64,000 nucleotides of DNA, from contig JASAND010015538.1 of assembly GCA_030248195.1 (NCBI GenBank), positions 1 to 64,000 of the forward strand, in the 5' to 3' direction. Source of the DNA: Trissonchulus latispiculum. Lineage: Eukaryota; Nematoda; Enoplea; Enoplida; Ironidae. The notes beneath the pieces are model-generated. The model was given only the letters and a program-made list of their open reading frames with translations. It was not told where the DNA came from and searched no databases. Shown in pieces: positions 1 through 12,163 of this stretch (the first letter of the stretch is position 1; the number at the start of each line of letters is the position of its first letter). The position numbers were made by a program, and so were the translations under genes.

Positions 1-716
1 CCGGTGTGACTCCTACTTCCTATTATTTGTATATGACATATCAAATCAGCTTCATTGCTGTCATCGGCATTTTAGCATAAACAGAACTGCAATCCTTCAT
101 ATTTTTAGGTCAGAAGCAATAGGAGTTACGTATTATTGAGCGAATTCTTTAAGGCAAAGCACTGTTTGTTTTGTAGATTCTTGCTTGACTGCAGTGACTG
201 AAAAGATCACCCGCCTAGTTTCAGATTACCTACATGCCGCGCTGTGACGTTGATAAAGTTCGCTGAAGTATACTTTTGCCCTGTGGGCAGCTTTTGTTTA
301 CTTATGAAAGCAGAAACAAAACAATATAATCGCATTAGTTAAGGCAGGGGTTCACGGAATTCTCAGTGAATGCTATACAGAAATTCAATCCCAGAGTAAC
401 GCTTCTTCTCAGAGCTGAAACTTCCCTGTCTGAAAGTCTACTTGACAACTGCCATCCTATCTAACTGACTAACTAGCACTTACTCTAGAACTGAGAACAT
501 TTTTGCCCAGCGTTTTAGCATACGCCGCTTGTCCAGTAGCTTGAAAGTTTTCCAATCAGATTTCTACGTCGTGACCATAAGATACGAACAATACGATCTA
601 CAAGAAGAAACGCACTACTTGAGTCAAGATTTTCAGTGACTTTGACCTCAGACATAGTTTGGAATGCAAAGGGTGGGCGGGTTCATACCGTTCAGTATGA
701 TCAGGAGAAGTAATTT
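1..716. other. 5' intergenic flank, no gene seen
   Basis: No convincing open frame or RNA gene was found. It lies upstream of the receptor gene that follows and may contain its promoter, but no clear TATA or initiator could be tied to a start. Confidence 0.5.
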
Positions 717-795
717 ATAATTTAATAATGGTATTATATATATATATATAAAATATATATATTATATATATAATTTAATAATGGTATTATAATAA
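717..795. repeat. TA microsatellite between 20-bp direct repeats
   Basis: A (TA)n tract is bracketed by two direct copies of a sequence containing AATTTAATAATGGTATTATA (near 719-739 and 772-792). This looks like a local duplication around a dinucleotide expansion, about 210 bp upstream of the receptor's first ATG. Confidence 0.75.
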
Positions 796-1002
796 GGATA
801 TCCAAACATATCTAAGACATCCGAGTATCGACGGTACTGGTCAAAGGTTACAGTTTAGTCCTGCTAATGCTTGCAAGAAATAATTGTGTTGACACGAGCC
901 GTATACTTAACTTCATTTAGCTTTAGTTTTTTATTTATTGTACTAATTTTTAGCCTTAATTTTAGCGGTCTATTTTTTACAATCCACTTTGCGTCATTTA
1001 CT

Positions 1003-2142
1003 ATGCCAAATTCTAGTGATCCTGCTGAAACTAGTATTGACTATGATCAAGTGATCATAAACATACTGTATATGCTCACAGGCGGTACTGTGGTCTGCGC
1101 CAACCTTTGTGTCATCAGCACAGTTTTGTTGCATCGATTTCTGCGAGCCAGAAAGGAGCTGGTAATGATCAGTGCTCAGTGCTTCGGCGATTTTCTGTAC
1201 GGATTTGGATTTCTGATCGGTGGAGCTAGAAGACTCTATCTCTTTGTGACCCATACTGACACTATCCGAGTTTCGCCGTGGCACTGCATGCACGCGGAGG
1301 CAGCCACATTTTTCTACCTGGTGGGCCCGCAGGCTAGTGCTCTTATGAACGTGTTCATCAGCATTGACCGCCTAACGGCTGTGACATTCATTCACTACTA
1401 CGCAAGTCTAAGACTAAGCTACATGTTGATTGTTATCTGCTGTGTCTACGTGTATGCCCTGAGCAGCTATTTAGCCGGCTTTGTACTGTCATACATGATG
1501 CCTCGTGAAGAGTCTGTATTTCTACAGTGTCTCAGCACGTGGGCCTCAACCAAAGGGTATGCCGTCTACTACACCGCATTGATATCGACAGCTGAGGTGA
1601 CGGGAGTTATACTGTATGTGGTTGTAATGTTGGTACTGAAGTACCGTACGGCCATGTCACATCCATCGATAAAGCACGCTCAGCACGTACGCCAAGCCAA
1701 GCTGACCAAAACCATCTCACTGGTAGCCTTGTCGACACTGATCTTCTATGTTCTACCATGGCTGACACACGCAGCTCTGAATGCTTTCGGTGTGAAGTTG
1801 GGCCGGGCCAGTCTAATATCACCGTTAATGTGGATCCTTATTCAGTCCAATAATGTTTCCAACGTTTTCATTTATCTGTGGAAACTGAGCGAAGTTCGAA
1901 CTGCTCTCGCCAACCTGTTCCGGCTGAAGTGGTGTAAAATTAACATCGAAATTGTACCATTCAGCCAGATTGCTGCCCGGACAAATGAGCACCACATTGC
2001 GGCGCCGGCAAACATGCACACTCTCAGACGGGGAACTGTCAGTCGGGCAATTTTGGAGGAATCCCCTGAGCCTGTTGCCCTGGGCGGACATGATGATTTG
2101 CCGGCACTGTTTAAACATGTACAGAACATACATCACTATTAA
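1003..2142 (+). CDS. Seven-transmembrane G-protein-coupled receptor, srsx-like (nematode chemoreceptor type)
   Basis: A single-exon receptor of 379 residues from the first in-frame ATG at 1003. The open frame extends upstream to about 871, but only with a TTG, so 1003 is preferred; it gives a short N-terminus beginning MPNSSD with an NSS glycosylation site before the first membrane helix. Seven hydrophobic segments can be traced. After the third is SIDRLTAVTF, the equivalent of the rhodopsin-family DRY region. The sixth and seventh contain TLIFYVLPWL and SNNVSNVFIYLWKLSE, with an NVFIYLWKLSE ending like the NPxxY-to-helix-8 region of nematode serpentine receptors. The basic C-terminal tail holds the cluster LRRGTVSRA, a likely phosphorylation region. 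Known for the family: ligand sensing at the plasma membrane of neurons. Ligand is unknown. The absence of introns is notable. AATAAA overlaps the stop codon. Confidence 0.8.
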   Translation: MPNSSDPAETSIDYDQVIINILYMLTGGTVVCANLCVISTVLLHRFLRARKELVMISAQCFGDFLYGFGFLIGGARRLYLFVTHTDTIRVSPWHCMHAEAATFFYLVGPQASALMNVFISIDRLTAVTFIHYYASLRLSYMLIVICCVYVYALSSYLAGFVLSYMMPREESVFLQCLSTWASTKGYAVYYTALISTAEVTGVILYVVVMLVLKYRTAMSHPSIKHAQHVRQAKLTKTISLVALSTLIFYVLPWLTHAALNAFGVKLGRASLISPLMWILIQSNNVSNVFIYLWKLSEVRTALANLFRLKWCKINIEIVPFSQIAARTNEHHIAAPANMHTLRRGTVSRAILEESPEPVALGGHDDLPALFKHVQNIHHY

Positions 2143-2146
2143 TAAA
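2141..2146 (+). promoter_or_regulatory. AATAAA polyadenylation signal overlapping the stop
   Basis: The TAA stop at 2140-2142 runs directly into AATAAA, so the message would have almost no 3' UTR unless a later signal is used. Confidence 0.4.
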
Positions 2147-3720
2147 GTATGTGAAAGAGTGAAACTTGAAACACTGAACCTCCTTTAAAAGGGTAAACAT
2201 TTCTGGTTTCCTGAATTTTCGCGTGCGGAAAATCAGAGAAATATCATATTTCTCTACCGGGAACGATGTATGGATTTGATGTTTTTTGAATTTTTGGTTG
2301 AACAGTAAAGCTGCTAGAAAACAGCACAGTCGGGTCTTCTTTGTCATCATCTGGAATTTATGGAAGCAATAATTACACAACCGTTAGTTGAATAAAAAGC
2401 ACTCAGGTACTTGACGCTTAGAACCGTTTTCTTTAACCACTTGAAACGTCATGAGCTTGTTCATTCAATTACAGAAACTACAACCTAAACAGTTAAGAGT
2501 AAGTAGATGAATTGGGAAAAACTCACAAAGTTTACAAAGGTGTACTTTCTCCATCAGGTGAGGGCTTTTGGAAGCAGAAAGCATAAACGGGAATCTTTTT
2601 TCTTCTTGAGCAGAAGTACTCTACTTTTTGTCTAGAACGGCGAGTTCTATTGCGTTTGAAAGTGATATTTTTATGAAAAAGAGATTAAAATGAATTGATG
2701 GAACACAAAACACACATTTCAACACATCATTTACATTACTACTAATAAATCGAATTCGTGGGCGCTGCATTTAGTAAATGAAAACGAAAACCGGAATAAC
2801 GAAATCATAACTGTATAGCACTATACATGCCTACCAGGGAGAGACTCGAAATAAAGCATGCATAATGTCATTGTCATTCGTAAAGGTGTAGCCTTCCACG
2901 GTTAAAGAATTTACAGTTGAGATCTTTACATCTAATTTACATCTAATTTACATCTTTACGTCTTTATCGTCGAAGCAAACTTGGCAGTATTAGAATTTCA
3001 ATTAGAATGATCACCGAGTAATATCGATAGGTTGCTGCAGAAATAGTCTGCTTGTTATCCCTCTAACTCACAGTGACCAGCTTAATTTCATCAAGCGAAT
3101 ATGGATTGCTCGGACCGGTTGTGCCCATACTAAGCCGCCCACAACCTGCTCTGTTCGAACCTAGTCCCACATTAAGCATTTTCAAAACTAGTCCTCTCTT
3201 GATTTTGTAATCTCACCATCAGCCCCTATATTACTTCTTCATGCTCCGAACCAGAATTTTTATTGCTTGTTTATACCCTAACTTTAACAAAAACAAAATC
3301 CATCAGTGCTGGTTGACTGGCGCTTAGACTGGGAATGAATCAAGCGGGTTATAGATAGCACATGTCTTCTTCTGCTTCCATAAACAACAAGACGATTTGA
3401 GCTCATTAGACAGTGGAACCAGGGAAACTTTGGCTTGTGTTTTCCCTAATGGCTGTTGATGACAAAACTTGCTTTGTTATCCTTTTTACCCTGGGTTCGG
3501 AAGACGACAGTTCGACCAAGTTATGTAAACTTAGCAAACTTTAGTTATGCTGAGTTAGACCCAAGAACGGTCATACCGTTCAGTCGACTCAGCATTCACC
3601 ACCATCTTAGTACAAGTGATCCAGGTCAACGTTGAGAAGACTGTTTACTATAGTATGACCAAAACATGGGTCTGCACACTTTGACCGTTTATAGCAGATT
3701 AACCTTTGGACAAAACTCAA
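2147..3720. other. Intergenic, nothing recognised
   Basis: AT-rich sequence without a supported gene. Short direct repeats of ACATCTAATTT occur near 2928-2955. Confidence 0.5.
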
Positions 3721-4320
3721 ACAATGTAGAATGTTTTTAGAACCGTCAGGAACTCTAAATTTCGAAACTAAAGGACAAATTGGAATTTCGGGTTCATGCA
3801 CGGAAAATCTAAATTTTAGAGGGTTTTATTTTTATTTGCAATTTTTTATTGCAATCAAAATTTTGTTTGCACTATCAAATAGAGCTGGTCCAGTTGCACA
3901 GTTTAATCTTACAAGCTCTTCCCGAAAATGCACTCAATTGTTTCCTGGTTTTCAAACTTTCGAATTTTAAAACTTTTGTCCAATACCCACAAAAAGGGCA
4001 TTATTCGAAAACCCTTGACGAGCCGAAAACTTTTGTAATAGAATGAACGCTTGAAAATACACTCAGTTCTATGAGTTTTCCAAAACCAGATTTTCCGGAT
4101 TTTAACAATTTTCTCCAATATTCCACAATAAGGGTATCATTAAAAAGTTCTTGACGAGTTTTGTAGTAGTACCAACTTACAGAAATGCGCCCACTTCTGG
4201 GAATTCACGAAAAGCTTTCAAGCTAGAAATCAGCAATTCGTTCTTTCCAGCTAGAAATCAGCAATTCGTGAATTCAGTGAATTTTGCGCATTTTTAGGCA
4301 TTGGTTCTAGAATAAAATTT
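3721..4320. repeat. Dispersed repeat family R2, copy 1
   Basis: The stretch with TTTTCCGGATTTTAACAATT, a run matching AAGGGTATCATT, and TTCTTGACGAG recurs, diverged, at 8,090-8,640. The short open frames in it shift relative to one another and look non-coding. Probably a MITE-like element; ends not fixed. Confidence 0.5.
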
Positions 4321-4424
4321 GTTCAGACTGTATGAACATAGTGATCCCGAAAGCGACGAGAAAGTGTTGATGAACTTTTTGCTTTTGAATGTCCATTTAG
4401 GAATGAATGTGGATGTAGTGATGA

Positions 4425-4760
4425 TGATTTTGGCTCTCGCCTCGGCTCGCAAGCTGGTAACAATTTTTACAGAGCCGAGCCAAACATATAGAGTGATACT
4501 AGTACACCTCAAATTATCAATAAAACCACATTAATAGTTAGTACCCACATTTGCTAATAGTAGAAGTTAGAAGCTGTTTTCAAGACATTTGACTAAAACA
4601 ACGTGGAACAACCGAAAGTCGGTCAGTGCAATCGGATGAATTTTAAATTTCAATCGATGAACGGAGCCGAGCAGAGCCGATCCACTTTTAAAATTTCCCC
4701 GAGCCGAGTCGAGTCGGCTATGTCTGCGAGTCGAGCCGAGCAGAAGCATTTTATCCACCG
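4425..4760. repeat. Degenerate GAGCC/CGAGT motif clusters
   Basis: Repeated GAGCCGAG and CGAGTCGAG motifs occur on both sides (4430-4485 and 4663-4742) in inverted arrangement, suggesting the ends of a small, old DNA element. There is no coding evidence. Confidence 0.35.
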
Positions 4761-5806
4761 CATGGAGCGCATATTATTTTTAGGAGTCCAGCCCGTCCGC
4801 TTCTCCAATGTGGTGCACTCGCGGTTCGCGTGCCTTCAAAATTAGTTTACTTTAAATAATTTACTGAGCACTGGCACTAAGCTACTAATAAGTCTAGCAG
4901 TGGGCACGTCTTGCCTGCGATTGAAAGCTTACGGCAGAGTGTAAACTTCATTTTTCTTGACTTAATTAGGGTCTGCAGAGTTGCTACTCTGAAATGTTTA
5001 CAAAAATGACAATACCTGATAATTGGTTAACTCTTGGTGCCATATCAGATGGGATTAAGTTAACCAACTCAAATTAATTTTCTTTTGCGAAGTTAGCGAA
5101 CTGTGTTTATTCTGTCAAGTTTAATGAGTTGGTAGCCTGTTGAAGATAACGTAGCCAGCAAGGCAAAACAAGGCCACAACTTTAGGCGCTTTTTAGGCAA
5201 CCAGCAAAAATTTAGAACTATGCAGAAGAAACCAACAGGAAAACTTTAAACCTTGGAACCTCAACCTTTAAGACACGATCATTAGCACAACTGTGGTGTA
5301 ACATAGGTAGTAGCGAAAATTTCTACTACCTTTCAGTCAACCTCAACGAATATTTTCTGAGTTGCTTCCTAAAGTTTACCTTAAATCTTACGAAAGTTCC
5401 ATTCGTAACATTGAAAGTTGTAAACTATTACATTTATGTACAGTGTCTGGCATTCGTTTTATGATTTTAATAGTGAAAATGTAATGGTATCCCATCGCAG
5501 GAACAACCCATTCTTTTAATAATAGCAAAGTAAATATTGCATTTATTTGGGATTATAAAAGTAAACATCATTTTTACTTATATCGAATCCTACTCGTGCG
5601 AGTGTGCGAAGCAAGTGAGTGCCCATCGCAAGGTCATCGGTCGCCTCCATGCGAACTCACAAATTTCTGTGAGTACAGCAGGCAACTTCAACTGGCTTGT
5701 AATTACTAGTTAGTCTTGTCTTCAGCTTGTCAAACGAAAAGCTGACAAACTTTCACCTTTCATTCGCTCATACGCTACTCGACCAACATATTTATGTCTT
5801 CGGAAC

Positions 5807-5814
5807 TATATAAG
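5807..5814 (+). promoter_or_regulatory. TATA-box-like TATATAAG
   Basis: A consensus-like TATATAAGGCGG sits about 140 bp upstream of a small open frame starting at 5951. No confirmed transcript is known for it. Confidence 0.3.
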
Positions 5815-5950
5815 GCGGAGAACACTTTTAACAGTGGCACCTGTTCTGTTGGCTGCCAGCAATCTCAGGTTAAGCGACAGTATGCAGAGCTTAGCAATTT
5901 AATGCAAATCTTTGTACAGTTACTACTACCGAAGAGTATAATTATACTTC

Positions 5951-6196
5951 ATGTGTAGTGTGCCATTCAATTGTATAAATGCCAATGTAGCATGGCTCCA
6001 ATACATTGAGCCGTGTTACAAAAAGCTTTGTAAGTCTAAACTAGTGATATTGATGCAAGAAATATATTGCAAAGATTCCAGACTCAGTTATGACACTGCT
6101 GACTTCCAAAGCATTGTCCTGTTTCAGGACTTAAGGGGGTTACGAGCGGTTTTGCCCAACTTGCTCAGAGAGACCTACCTTATGGCGTATGATTAG
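5951..6196 (+). CDS. Small hypothetical open frame (81 aa), doubtful
   Basis: ATG-initiated frame of 81 codons with five cysteines in the first 40 residues (for example CSVPFNC and CYKKLC). A TATA-like box lies upstream. The last third (from about 6130) runs into the terminal repeat of a MITE, so the C-terminus is transposon sequence. No family was recognised. It may be a chance frame or the remnant of a host exon cut by the insertion. Confidence 0.2.
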   Translation: MCSVPFNCINANVAWLQYIEPCYKKLCKSKLVILMQEIYCKDSRLSYDTADFQSIVLFQDLRGLRAVLPNLLRETYLMAYD

Positions 6197-7503
6197 CTAA
6201 CATATCAAATTAAAATAGTCTGTAGTGGGCATTATTATATGTAACACACATCGATTCTGGCAGGTCGCTAAAGTGAAAATTTTGGTGCAAAAATAGATTT
6301 TTTGAAAAAGCTTTTTCAGCTCTGGTAAATTAACGGCTTGACCAATTCTGAAACTTTTTGCCACAAATGTTAACTGTTACTAGCACTAAATAACGTTGCT
6401 TCCTTCTTCAGCAATAAAAGGGTCCGTTCGAAATTTGGCAAAAAGTTGCTAAGTGACCGTGCGCCGTTATCGATCTAATAAAATTGGCAGCTCCTAGCCT
6501 ACCCCAATTTTTTACCAGTTATTAGGCTCTAATAGGGGCAAACTGTGGCCAGGTTCAAGGTTTTTGGTTTTCTGGTTAGTGTGCTAGCTCACCTTTTGTT
6601 AAGAAATAACCTTTATTTTCAGGCCTAAAAGCTAGCTAAGCGCAGTAAAAATGGAGTCAACAAATTTTTGTCTCCAATTTTCCCGAAAGGTACTCGTAGG
6701 GGTTCTTTGACCTGCTGAATCCGAATATGAAATCCGTTTTTCGATATGACGCTTCCTCCGTTCAGTAAACGCTTACAACTATTTTTGAACTGTTTGGAGA
6801 AATCGACACCCATTGTTCGAGAAAGCAAGTTAGCATTTCTAATCCCTGGACCACGGCTTAGTAGCCTAACTTCCTGCATATCTTGGTACACTCATTCGCT
6901 TGTAGTAACGTGCAAAATTTCAGACGATTCGGCCAAGCCACTGTGGAGTAATTGACTCACATCTTGGAAATGTCACCACATAACAGTGGTAACATTGATA
7001 ACTTAATGTAGCACTGCGAACGCAGGGCTTAACAAAATCACGTAATTTTTATAAAAGTTAAGACGGATATGCATTAATTGGAAAAATTTTGGCTCATTTG
7101 GTCGACCACCCTTCATAAGAAATTAGCTAACCTCCACCCGCATGGACCTACCACGCCCAATTTTTCTCATTTTGATCGTATCACACAGAAAAGTATACAT
7201 TGGTCTGAAGACTATTTTTCACGGTATGGAAGCACTATACGTGAGAAATGTATCTGCAAAGTTTGAGCAGCGTTGCTTGCACATAGCTTTCATGGTGCAA
7301 CAAAGTTTGTATACGTGTCATGTCAAGGTTTGGTCCGACAAAACCAACTTCTGAAGGCTCTACAGGACGCTACGCTGGGTGGAATTCTTTCAAACTTTAA
7401 ACTATTTTGCACCAAACCTAATACTATTATATGGCAAAAGACTAGCTATGTTTTCCAAAATTGAACTTTTATTGAAGTTCGTACCCCCCCCCCCCCACTT
7501 AAG
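6130..7503. mobile_element. MITE-like element, CTTAAG-type ends
   Basis: The left end CTTAAGGGGGTTACGA is mirrored by the right end, which reads CTTAAGTGGGG...GTACGAAC on the opposite strand (including a C13 run at about 7484-7497). The 1.37-kb interior is AT-rich, with no convincing protein. The ends resemble those of the CTTAAGG-ended family described below. Confidence 0.5.
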
Positions 7504-8089
7504 CTAGGAATAGTTATGACTTCTCAAAAAGTTATTGAGCGAAATTAATAACTACGTAGTTCACCCATTAAACCCGCGCTTAGAGACTAGTTTGTGGCAC
7601 TACAATTAAATAAAGCATACGTAAGCAGACTAACGTTGCCCCATTTCTGGTTTACAACATTCACCGTACCTCCATTATTTACGGTTGTTAACTTGGTTCA
7701 GATATAGCCTTGACGAATTCAGGCCTGTATAAATTGGGGTTATTGACGCGCTTTTAATATGGTAATTGCTTTTAATCAGTATTAGTATAGTGGTGGCGGT
7801 AGATTGGATTACCCAGTCATAAGAGCATGCAATGACTGACAAGTGGGTGCAGATTTGTGTGAACAACGGGTCTTATAATCAGGGTTACTCCACTTATCAC
7901 CAAACGTTAGGATTAGGATTGATGCAAATGGCGAAAGCTCACAAGGCTGAGAGCGAGCTTAACAGTTTCAGGGTTTATACCACTTGATGCCTCGACAGTA
8001 CATTTCGAAGGTGTCTCATCTCGAGACATAAACTTTTGAACTTGGACAGTCATTGCTTGCTTTCTGTGATTATAAATCAGAAATAGAAT
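7504..8089. other. Intergenic, nothing recognised
   Basis: No supported gene or repeat structure was seen. Confidence 0.4.
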
Positions 8090-8640
8090 TAAATCTTGAT
8101 TTCTTGGTGGAGGAGTTTCCGGATTTTAAACAATTTTACCAATCGCCTCAGTATGGGTATCAGTTGAATGCTCTTAGCGAGTTTAAATAACTCAAAACCT
8201 CACTTAACAACTATTAACAAATACCCAACAAAATGGGTATATATCATTTGAAAACTCTAGATGAGCCGAACGACCTTGGTAGTGCCAGCCAACTCACAGA
8301 AATGCACCGACCTCAAGAAATGTACGGAAACTACCCAACTAGAGTAAAATTTCGTGGATTCCTGGAATTTGGTGCATTGGATGTTCATGCGCTCGGATAA
8401 GATCTCTTCAGCTCATCAAGAACTTTCAAATGATACCCATATTTTAATGTATTGGAGAAAAAATTTAAAAACCGAAAAATTGGGTTTGTTGCGGTCGGCG
8501 AATTTTCGGTATTGAGAGCACTTTCCAGTGTAACTGTTTTATTACAAAAGTTGATCAGGTCTCTATAGAGCTTTTCCAATCATGCACGGATTGTTGCGAT
8601 GTTGGTAAAAATGTTAAGTTTGGAAATTCTGAAAATTCAG
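8090..8640. repeat. Inverted-repeat element, R2 family
   Basis: The first half (ATTTTAAACAATTTTACCAA, then TATGGGTATCA) is mirrored in the second half (TGATACCCATATTTTAATGT, then TTGGAGAAAAAATTT). The centre is near 8385. It is related to the repeat at 3,721-4,320 and can fold into an imperfect hairpin. Confidence 0.5.
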
Positions 8641-8654
8641 TCTTACGACTTAAG

Positions 8655-9130
8655 ACTTACGAGGCGGGGCGGCCGGACGTTTTGGCCCGGCTCGATTCAT
8701 GACCATCGGGCCTCCCGGACCGGCCCGGGCCCGGTCAGGCCCGGGTGATGTTGGGCCTTCTGAAACGGATTTTTATTTTGTCTCTGTGTTTGCATTTGCT
8801 ATGGTCTTTGCGTAAGTGGTGTCTTCTAAGCATGTTTAGTGATATAGACAACAAGAAATGAGACATTTCATAAACTAATTTTGCCTAATTTTGACTTGGT
8901 TCTGACAAGTGTTAAAAATATTAACAGGTTCGGCAGTGACCTGCAGAGAACGGCAGATTTAAGCATAGTCGACTGACTGGGTGATGGGTCTTATTAATGA
9001 ATATTAATGTGATTGGCTAGTTACATACTTGTCTTTTTGTAACGGATTGGGCCCCGGCGCCGAGAATCGAACCCGGGCCTTGTAACGGGCCTCGGTCCTC
9101 CGGGCCTGACCCGGGCCGGCTCTTGTCACG
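8655..9130. repeat. GC-rich GGCCCGG repeat patches flanking an AT-rich core
   Basis: Two islands of GGCCCGG/CCGGGCC motifs (8656-8755 and 9047-9122) stand out from the AT-rich surroundings. The right island, read on the - strand, contains GGGTTCGATTCTC, which resembles a tRNA B-box. It could be the two ends of an old DNA element or a tRNA-derived repeat. Not resolved. Confidence 0.35.
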
Positions 9131-9615
9131 GTCACGATAAACGTTGTACAAAGCGATACCACCACCTTAAGGTGCTAGTATCGCTTTGTGTAAATTCGAC
9201 GCTACAAGCTTCAATTCTTCGTGAAAGTGGATGAAACTTTCCAAATACATTATTTTCGTGCTCTTTAACATTCTGGGACCAGTCCCGGATTTTTAGGTGT
9301 AAAGATAAGAAAGTTTTGGTTTTTGCCCTTATTCTCTCAGTACATGGTCTCTACACCCGATTGGTTGTTATGGCTGGAAAGAGGGTGCCAAAATGAACAT
9401 TTTTGCTTTTACAACTTTTGAGCTACCTCAAGTGGTTAAGGCAGTATAAGCCAAAAACGATTTTTGGGGTCAAAAAATGGCCATTTTTGAAGAAATCAGT
9501 TTTTTCAAAATTACTGCCAAATCTTACAGACAATTTCGGCTTATTTATACTCAATCGATACACCGTCCAATTGCGCATTGTATCAATACCTATTCGCTGG
9601 AGTTCGTTGCTTTAA

Positions 9616-10205
9616 CACGTTCCCCGTACTTGCTGAACTTTGTATTTGCTTGATTTTCGATATGGAATATCATTCGCTACACTAAACTTTAGGAACCCGT
9701 ACTTGGTCGAAATTACTCGGCTTCGTCAGCTCTGTTGAATGGTCGTAAAATTGTACAAAACATCATATGATGTTATGTTTCAATTTCTGATACCGTTAAT
9801 ACAAAAGTGAACATAAACATCAAATGATGTTTCAGTAAATTTCCTGAAATGTGCACGAATTGGATTCAAAACATCATATGATGTTCATAACTTTAACTTT
9901 TGTCCATTGCTTTTGCACTTAAACATCAAATGATGTCCATGAACTTTTACTAATGTTGGTAAAAAACATCATATGATGTTTGCTCAGTTATAAAATCATA
10001 GCAATGCGCCAGGAGTTAATCATTAGGTAGTTTATGAAATTTGAGGTCCCTAAAACTTGTACAAAGTCATTGGAAGCACTGCCGTTATTTTGAGCATTTA
10101 GAAAACTACACTTCAAAACATGAGCTTGAAAACATCATATGATGTTCTGTGCGCATAGCTAGCCATGGTCAAAAACATCATATGATGTTTAGTGCGGGGA
10201 ACGTG
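9616..10205. mobile_element. piggyBac-type MITE nested in M1, TTAA target site
   Basis: The inverted ends CACGTTCCCCGTACT and AGTGCGGGGAACGTG are flanked on both sides by TTAA (9612-9615 and 10206-10209), the target duplication typical of the piggyBac superfamily. The 590-bp body has no transposase. It holds seven 16-18-bp palindromic boxes (next entry). Removing the element rejoins an M1 copy, which supports a clean insertion. Confidence 0.75.
9756..10190. repeat. Array of seven AACATCATATGATGTT palindromes
   Basis: Near-identical palindromes AAACATCATATGATGTTT (some CATCAAATGATG variants) occur near 9756, 9810, 9868, 9920, 9963, 10130 and 10172, about 45-60 bp apart for the first five. All lie inside the TTAA-flanked MITE. 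They could be protein-binding sites or hairpin seeds. Confidence 0.85.
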
Positions 10206-10784
10206 TTAAGCTAGAGAATTTTCGCCGAAAAACTATTTTGGCAAAATTGCGATTATTTTGTTTTGAACATCGATTTCTCAAAAACTACACGATGGATTCG
10301 CGTGATTTTTGGCTGAATGAAAATTCGCCATATTACGGAGGGACATTTTTCTTGGTTTGAGCTAAAACATCTCCAGTTGTGAGAAAACTGAATAGAAAGT
10401 TGCGAAATTTCGTGTCATCGCGCATTTGCCGGATTTTCTGGAGTACTGAGACTTGTTGAGCCAAATCCAAAAAAATGTCCCTCGGCCCACATGTCCTTCA
10501 TATCATGGCACAAGAAGAAATTTTGGCCGATTTTACAGTTTTGAGAAATCGATGTTCAAAAATTTTTGGTCCATATTCAGTCGGTCAGATGTAAGCATGT
10601 CGGAAATTTTTTGCTATTTTCTTGCCAATTTTGCTAGTTTCGTAAGCTCATGTTAATGTACAGATTATAAGCTTTAAAACGAAACGACGTATAAAGCTCT
10701 TTCCAACTCCCAAAATTGCGAAAGTTATAGCGTTTCGAAAAATCACCACAAAAGCACTGCACAAAAGGATACCAGCACCTTAAG

Positions 10785-11970
10785 AGAACATGTTCCCTTA
10801 ATCGCGAGAATACGGTAGGTTAAAGTCTCTAATTACTCCAACACTTATCAGTCTCTTTCCCTTCTTCAATCGCTGATGTCCACATAATCTCTAGAAAATT
10901 AACGATGATTTTCCCAGCATTGAACTTCTGTGTGGACAATGTTCGTCTCTCCCATTGTAGGAAGCTTCAAAAATCACTGCACCAAAATGCTATGTCTTGA
11001 CTAACATAGATCAAGTAACCAATTCTTACCAAATAACAGAGGATAAAAAGTACCTTAATTTCATAGCTTCTATACAGTTCAATTCTGAAAATACATACGT
11101 TGTTAGAATTTGCTCTACAGGCTGATCTACCACACTACACGGTCAAAATTTATTAACACCATTTTGGTCACACTATAGAATATTTACTGTTGTCACTAAA
11201 TTGTTTTAATTTAGCAGTTGTTGTTGTTATTTTTGTTGTTATGATGCATGTTGTGCTATCGGATGCGACAATGTGATGGGTAGATTACACTGGATAACCT
11301 GCATAGTCTTAGCTGGCAATGGGTTAATCTCTTCGGGATTGCTGCAGCAGGCAATATTGCCTCCACAAAGTTAGTTAGTTAATTTTTAAATTTTAAATTA
11401 TCTTGTTTTTGTATGAGCCTGAATTTATAGCTTATGCATTTATTTGCATCTGCATTTATACCATTGATGGCCATCACTATTGCGTAATTTTGAAAAACAG
11501 TACTTGCACAGTGTTGTTTCGTGTTGATTAGAGAAGTAGCTATTGGAGCAAATGCGAGATGTTTCCCTGCACTTGGTGTGAGCGTAGCTACTAACTTGTT
11601 GCATTAAATAGAATGCGTCTTACTATGTGCCCGTCGCGATCTCCGAATCTAATAGTTTTGTGTTATGGTGTTAAATTGACAAATTCCAATTGTTTGGACA
11701 TTCCGCTAATAATTTGTATTCGAAAATTCTGTTTAACTCAGGAATGGTACTGAAATAATCCAGCACTAATGAAACTAATTTATCACTGCATCAAAGTCAG
11801 CTGGGGGCAAGCGAAAAATGTTGCAGCCTGAAAGAAAGTTAACAAAATGCTCAGTATTTCCAATATGCGACTATCGCGCTAAGATTCCGCAATCAATACG
11901 ATTATTACAATTTAATGACACGTAATTGGTATAAGTTAATCATGTACACTGACAGATACTTACAATTTAG
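10785..11970. other. Upstream/intron region, no exon identified
   Basis: Sequence between the MITE and the first lectin exon. A signal-peptide exon of the lectin gene should lie here or further upstream, but I could not identify one. Confidence 0.4.
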
Positions 11971-12163
11971 ATGGTTGTCCGGGCCAATATTTCCGAGTTA
12001 ATGACCATTGCTTTCAACCCGTTCTCACCAGTCAGCTGATTCCTTACCCTACGTCTGACACCGCAAGGAGAGCCGAGCAGAGATGCAAGGAACTGGATCC
12101 ACCGGGCCGGCTTCTACTATTCTACAGTTACGAGATGTACATGGAAACTTTGGAGGCAGTGGC
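11971..12163 (+). CDS. C-type lectin domain, N-terminal exon
   Basis: Preceded by the acceptor TTACAATTTAG and followed by the donor GTAAGA at 12164. In the phase-1 reading (codons from 11973) it encodes GCPGQYFRVNDHCFQP, then ARRAEQRCKELDP and GRLLLFYSYEMYMETLEAV. This matches the first half of a C-type lectin domain: paired N-terminal cysteines, the alpha-1 helix with A..C..L, then the G.L segment and alpha-2. The exon ends in phase 2, which fits the next candidate exon at 19,121 (phase-2 start). Family role: extracellular carbohydrate or ligand binding. No ATG or signal peptide lies in this exon, so a 5' exon is missing from my model. Confidence 0.7.

Larger units (their letters stand above)
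9167..10784. mobile_element. CTTAAGGTG-ended MITE (family M1), copy 1
   Basis: The ends CTTAAGGTGCTAGTATCGC and, reversed, CTTAAGGTGCTGGTATCC form terminal inverted repeats. The interior shares GGGACTGGTCCC, TTATGGCTGGAAAG and ATCGATTTCTCAAAAACTAC blocks with copies near 16.7, 17.3, 18.7 and 58.2-60.0 kb. Just left of it, the end of another copy abuts (GATACCACCACCTTAAG). No transposase is visible, so it is non-autonomous. It is interrupted at 9,616-10,205 by a different element. Confidence 0.75.

Noticed and set aside
871..1002. Upstream extension of the first receptor with a hydrophobic N-terminus
   Set aside because: It relies on a TTG start; the first ATG at 1003 gives a normal receptor N-terminus.
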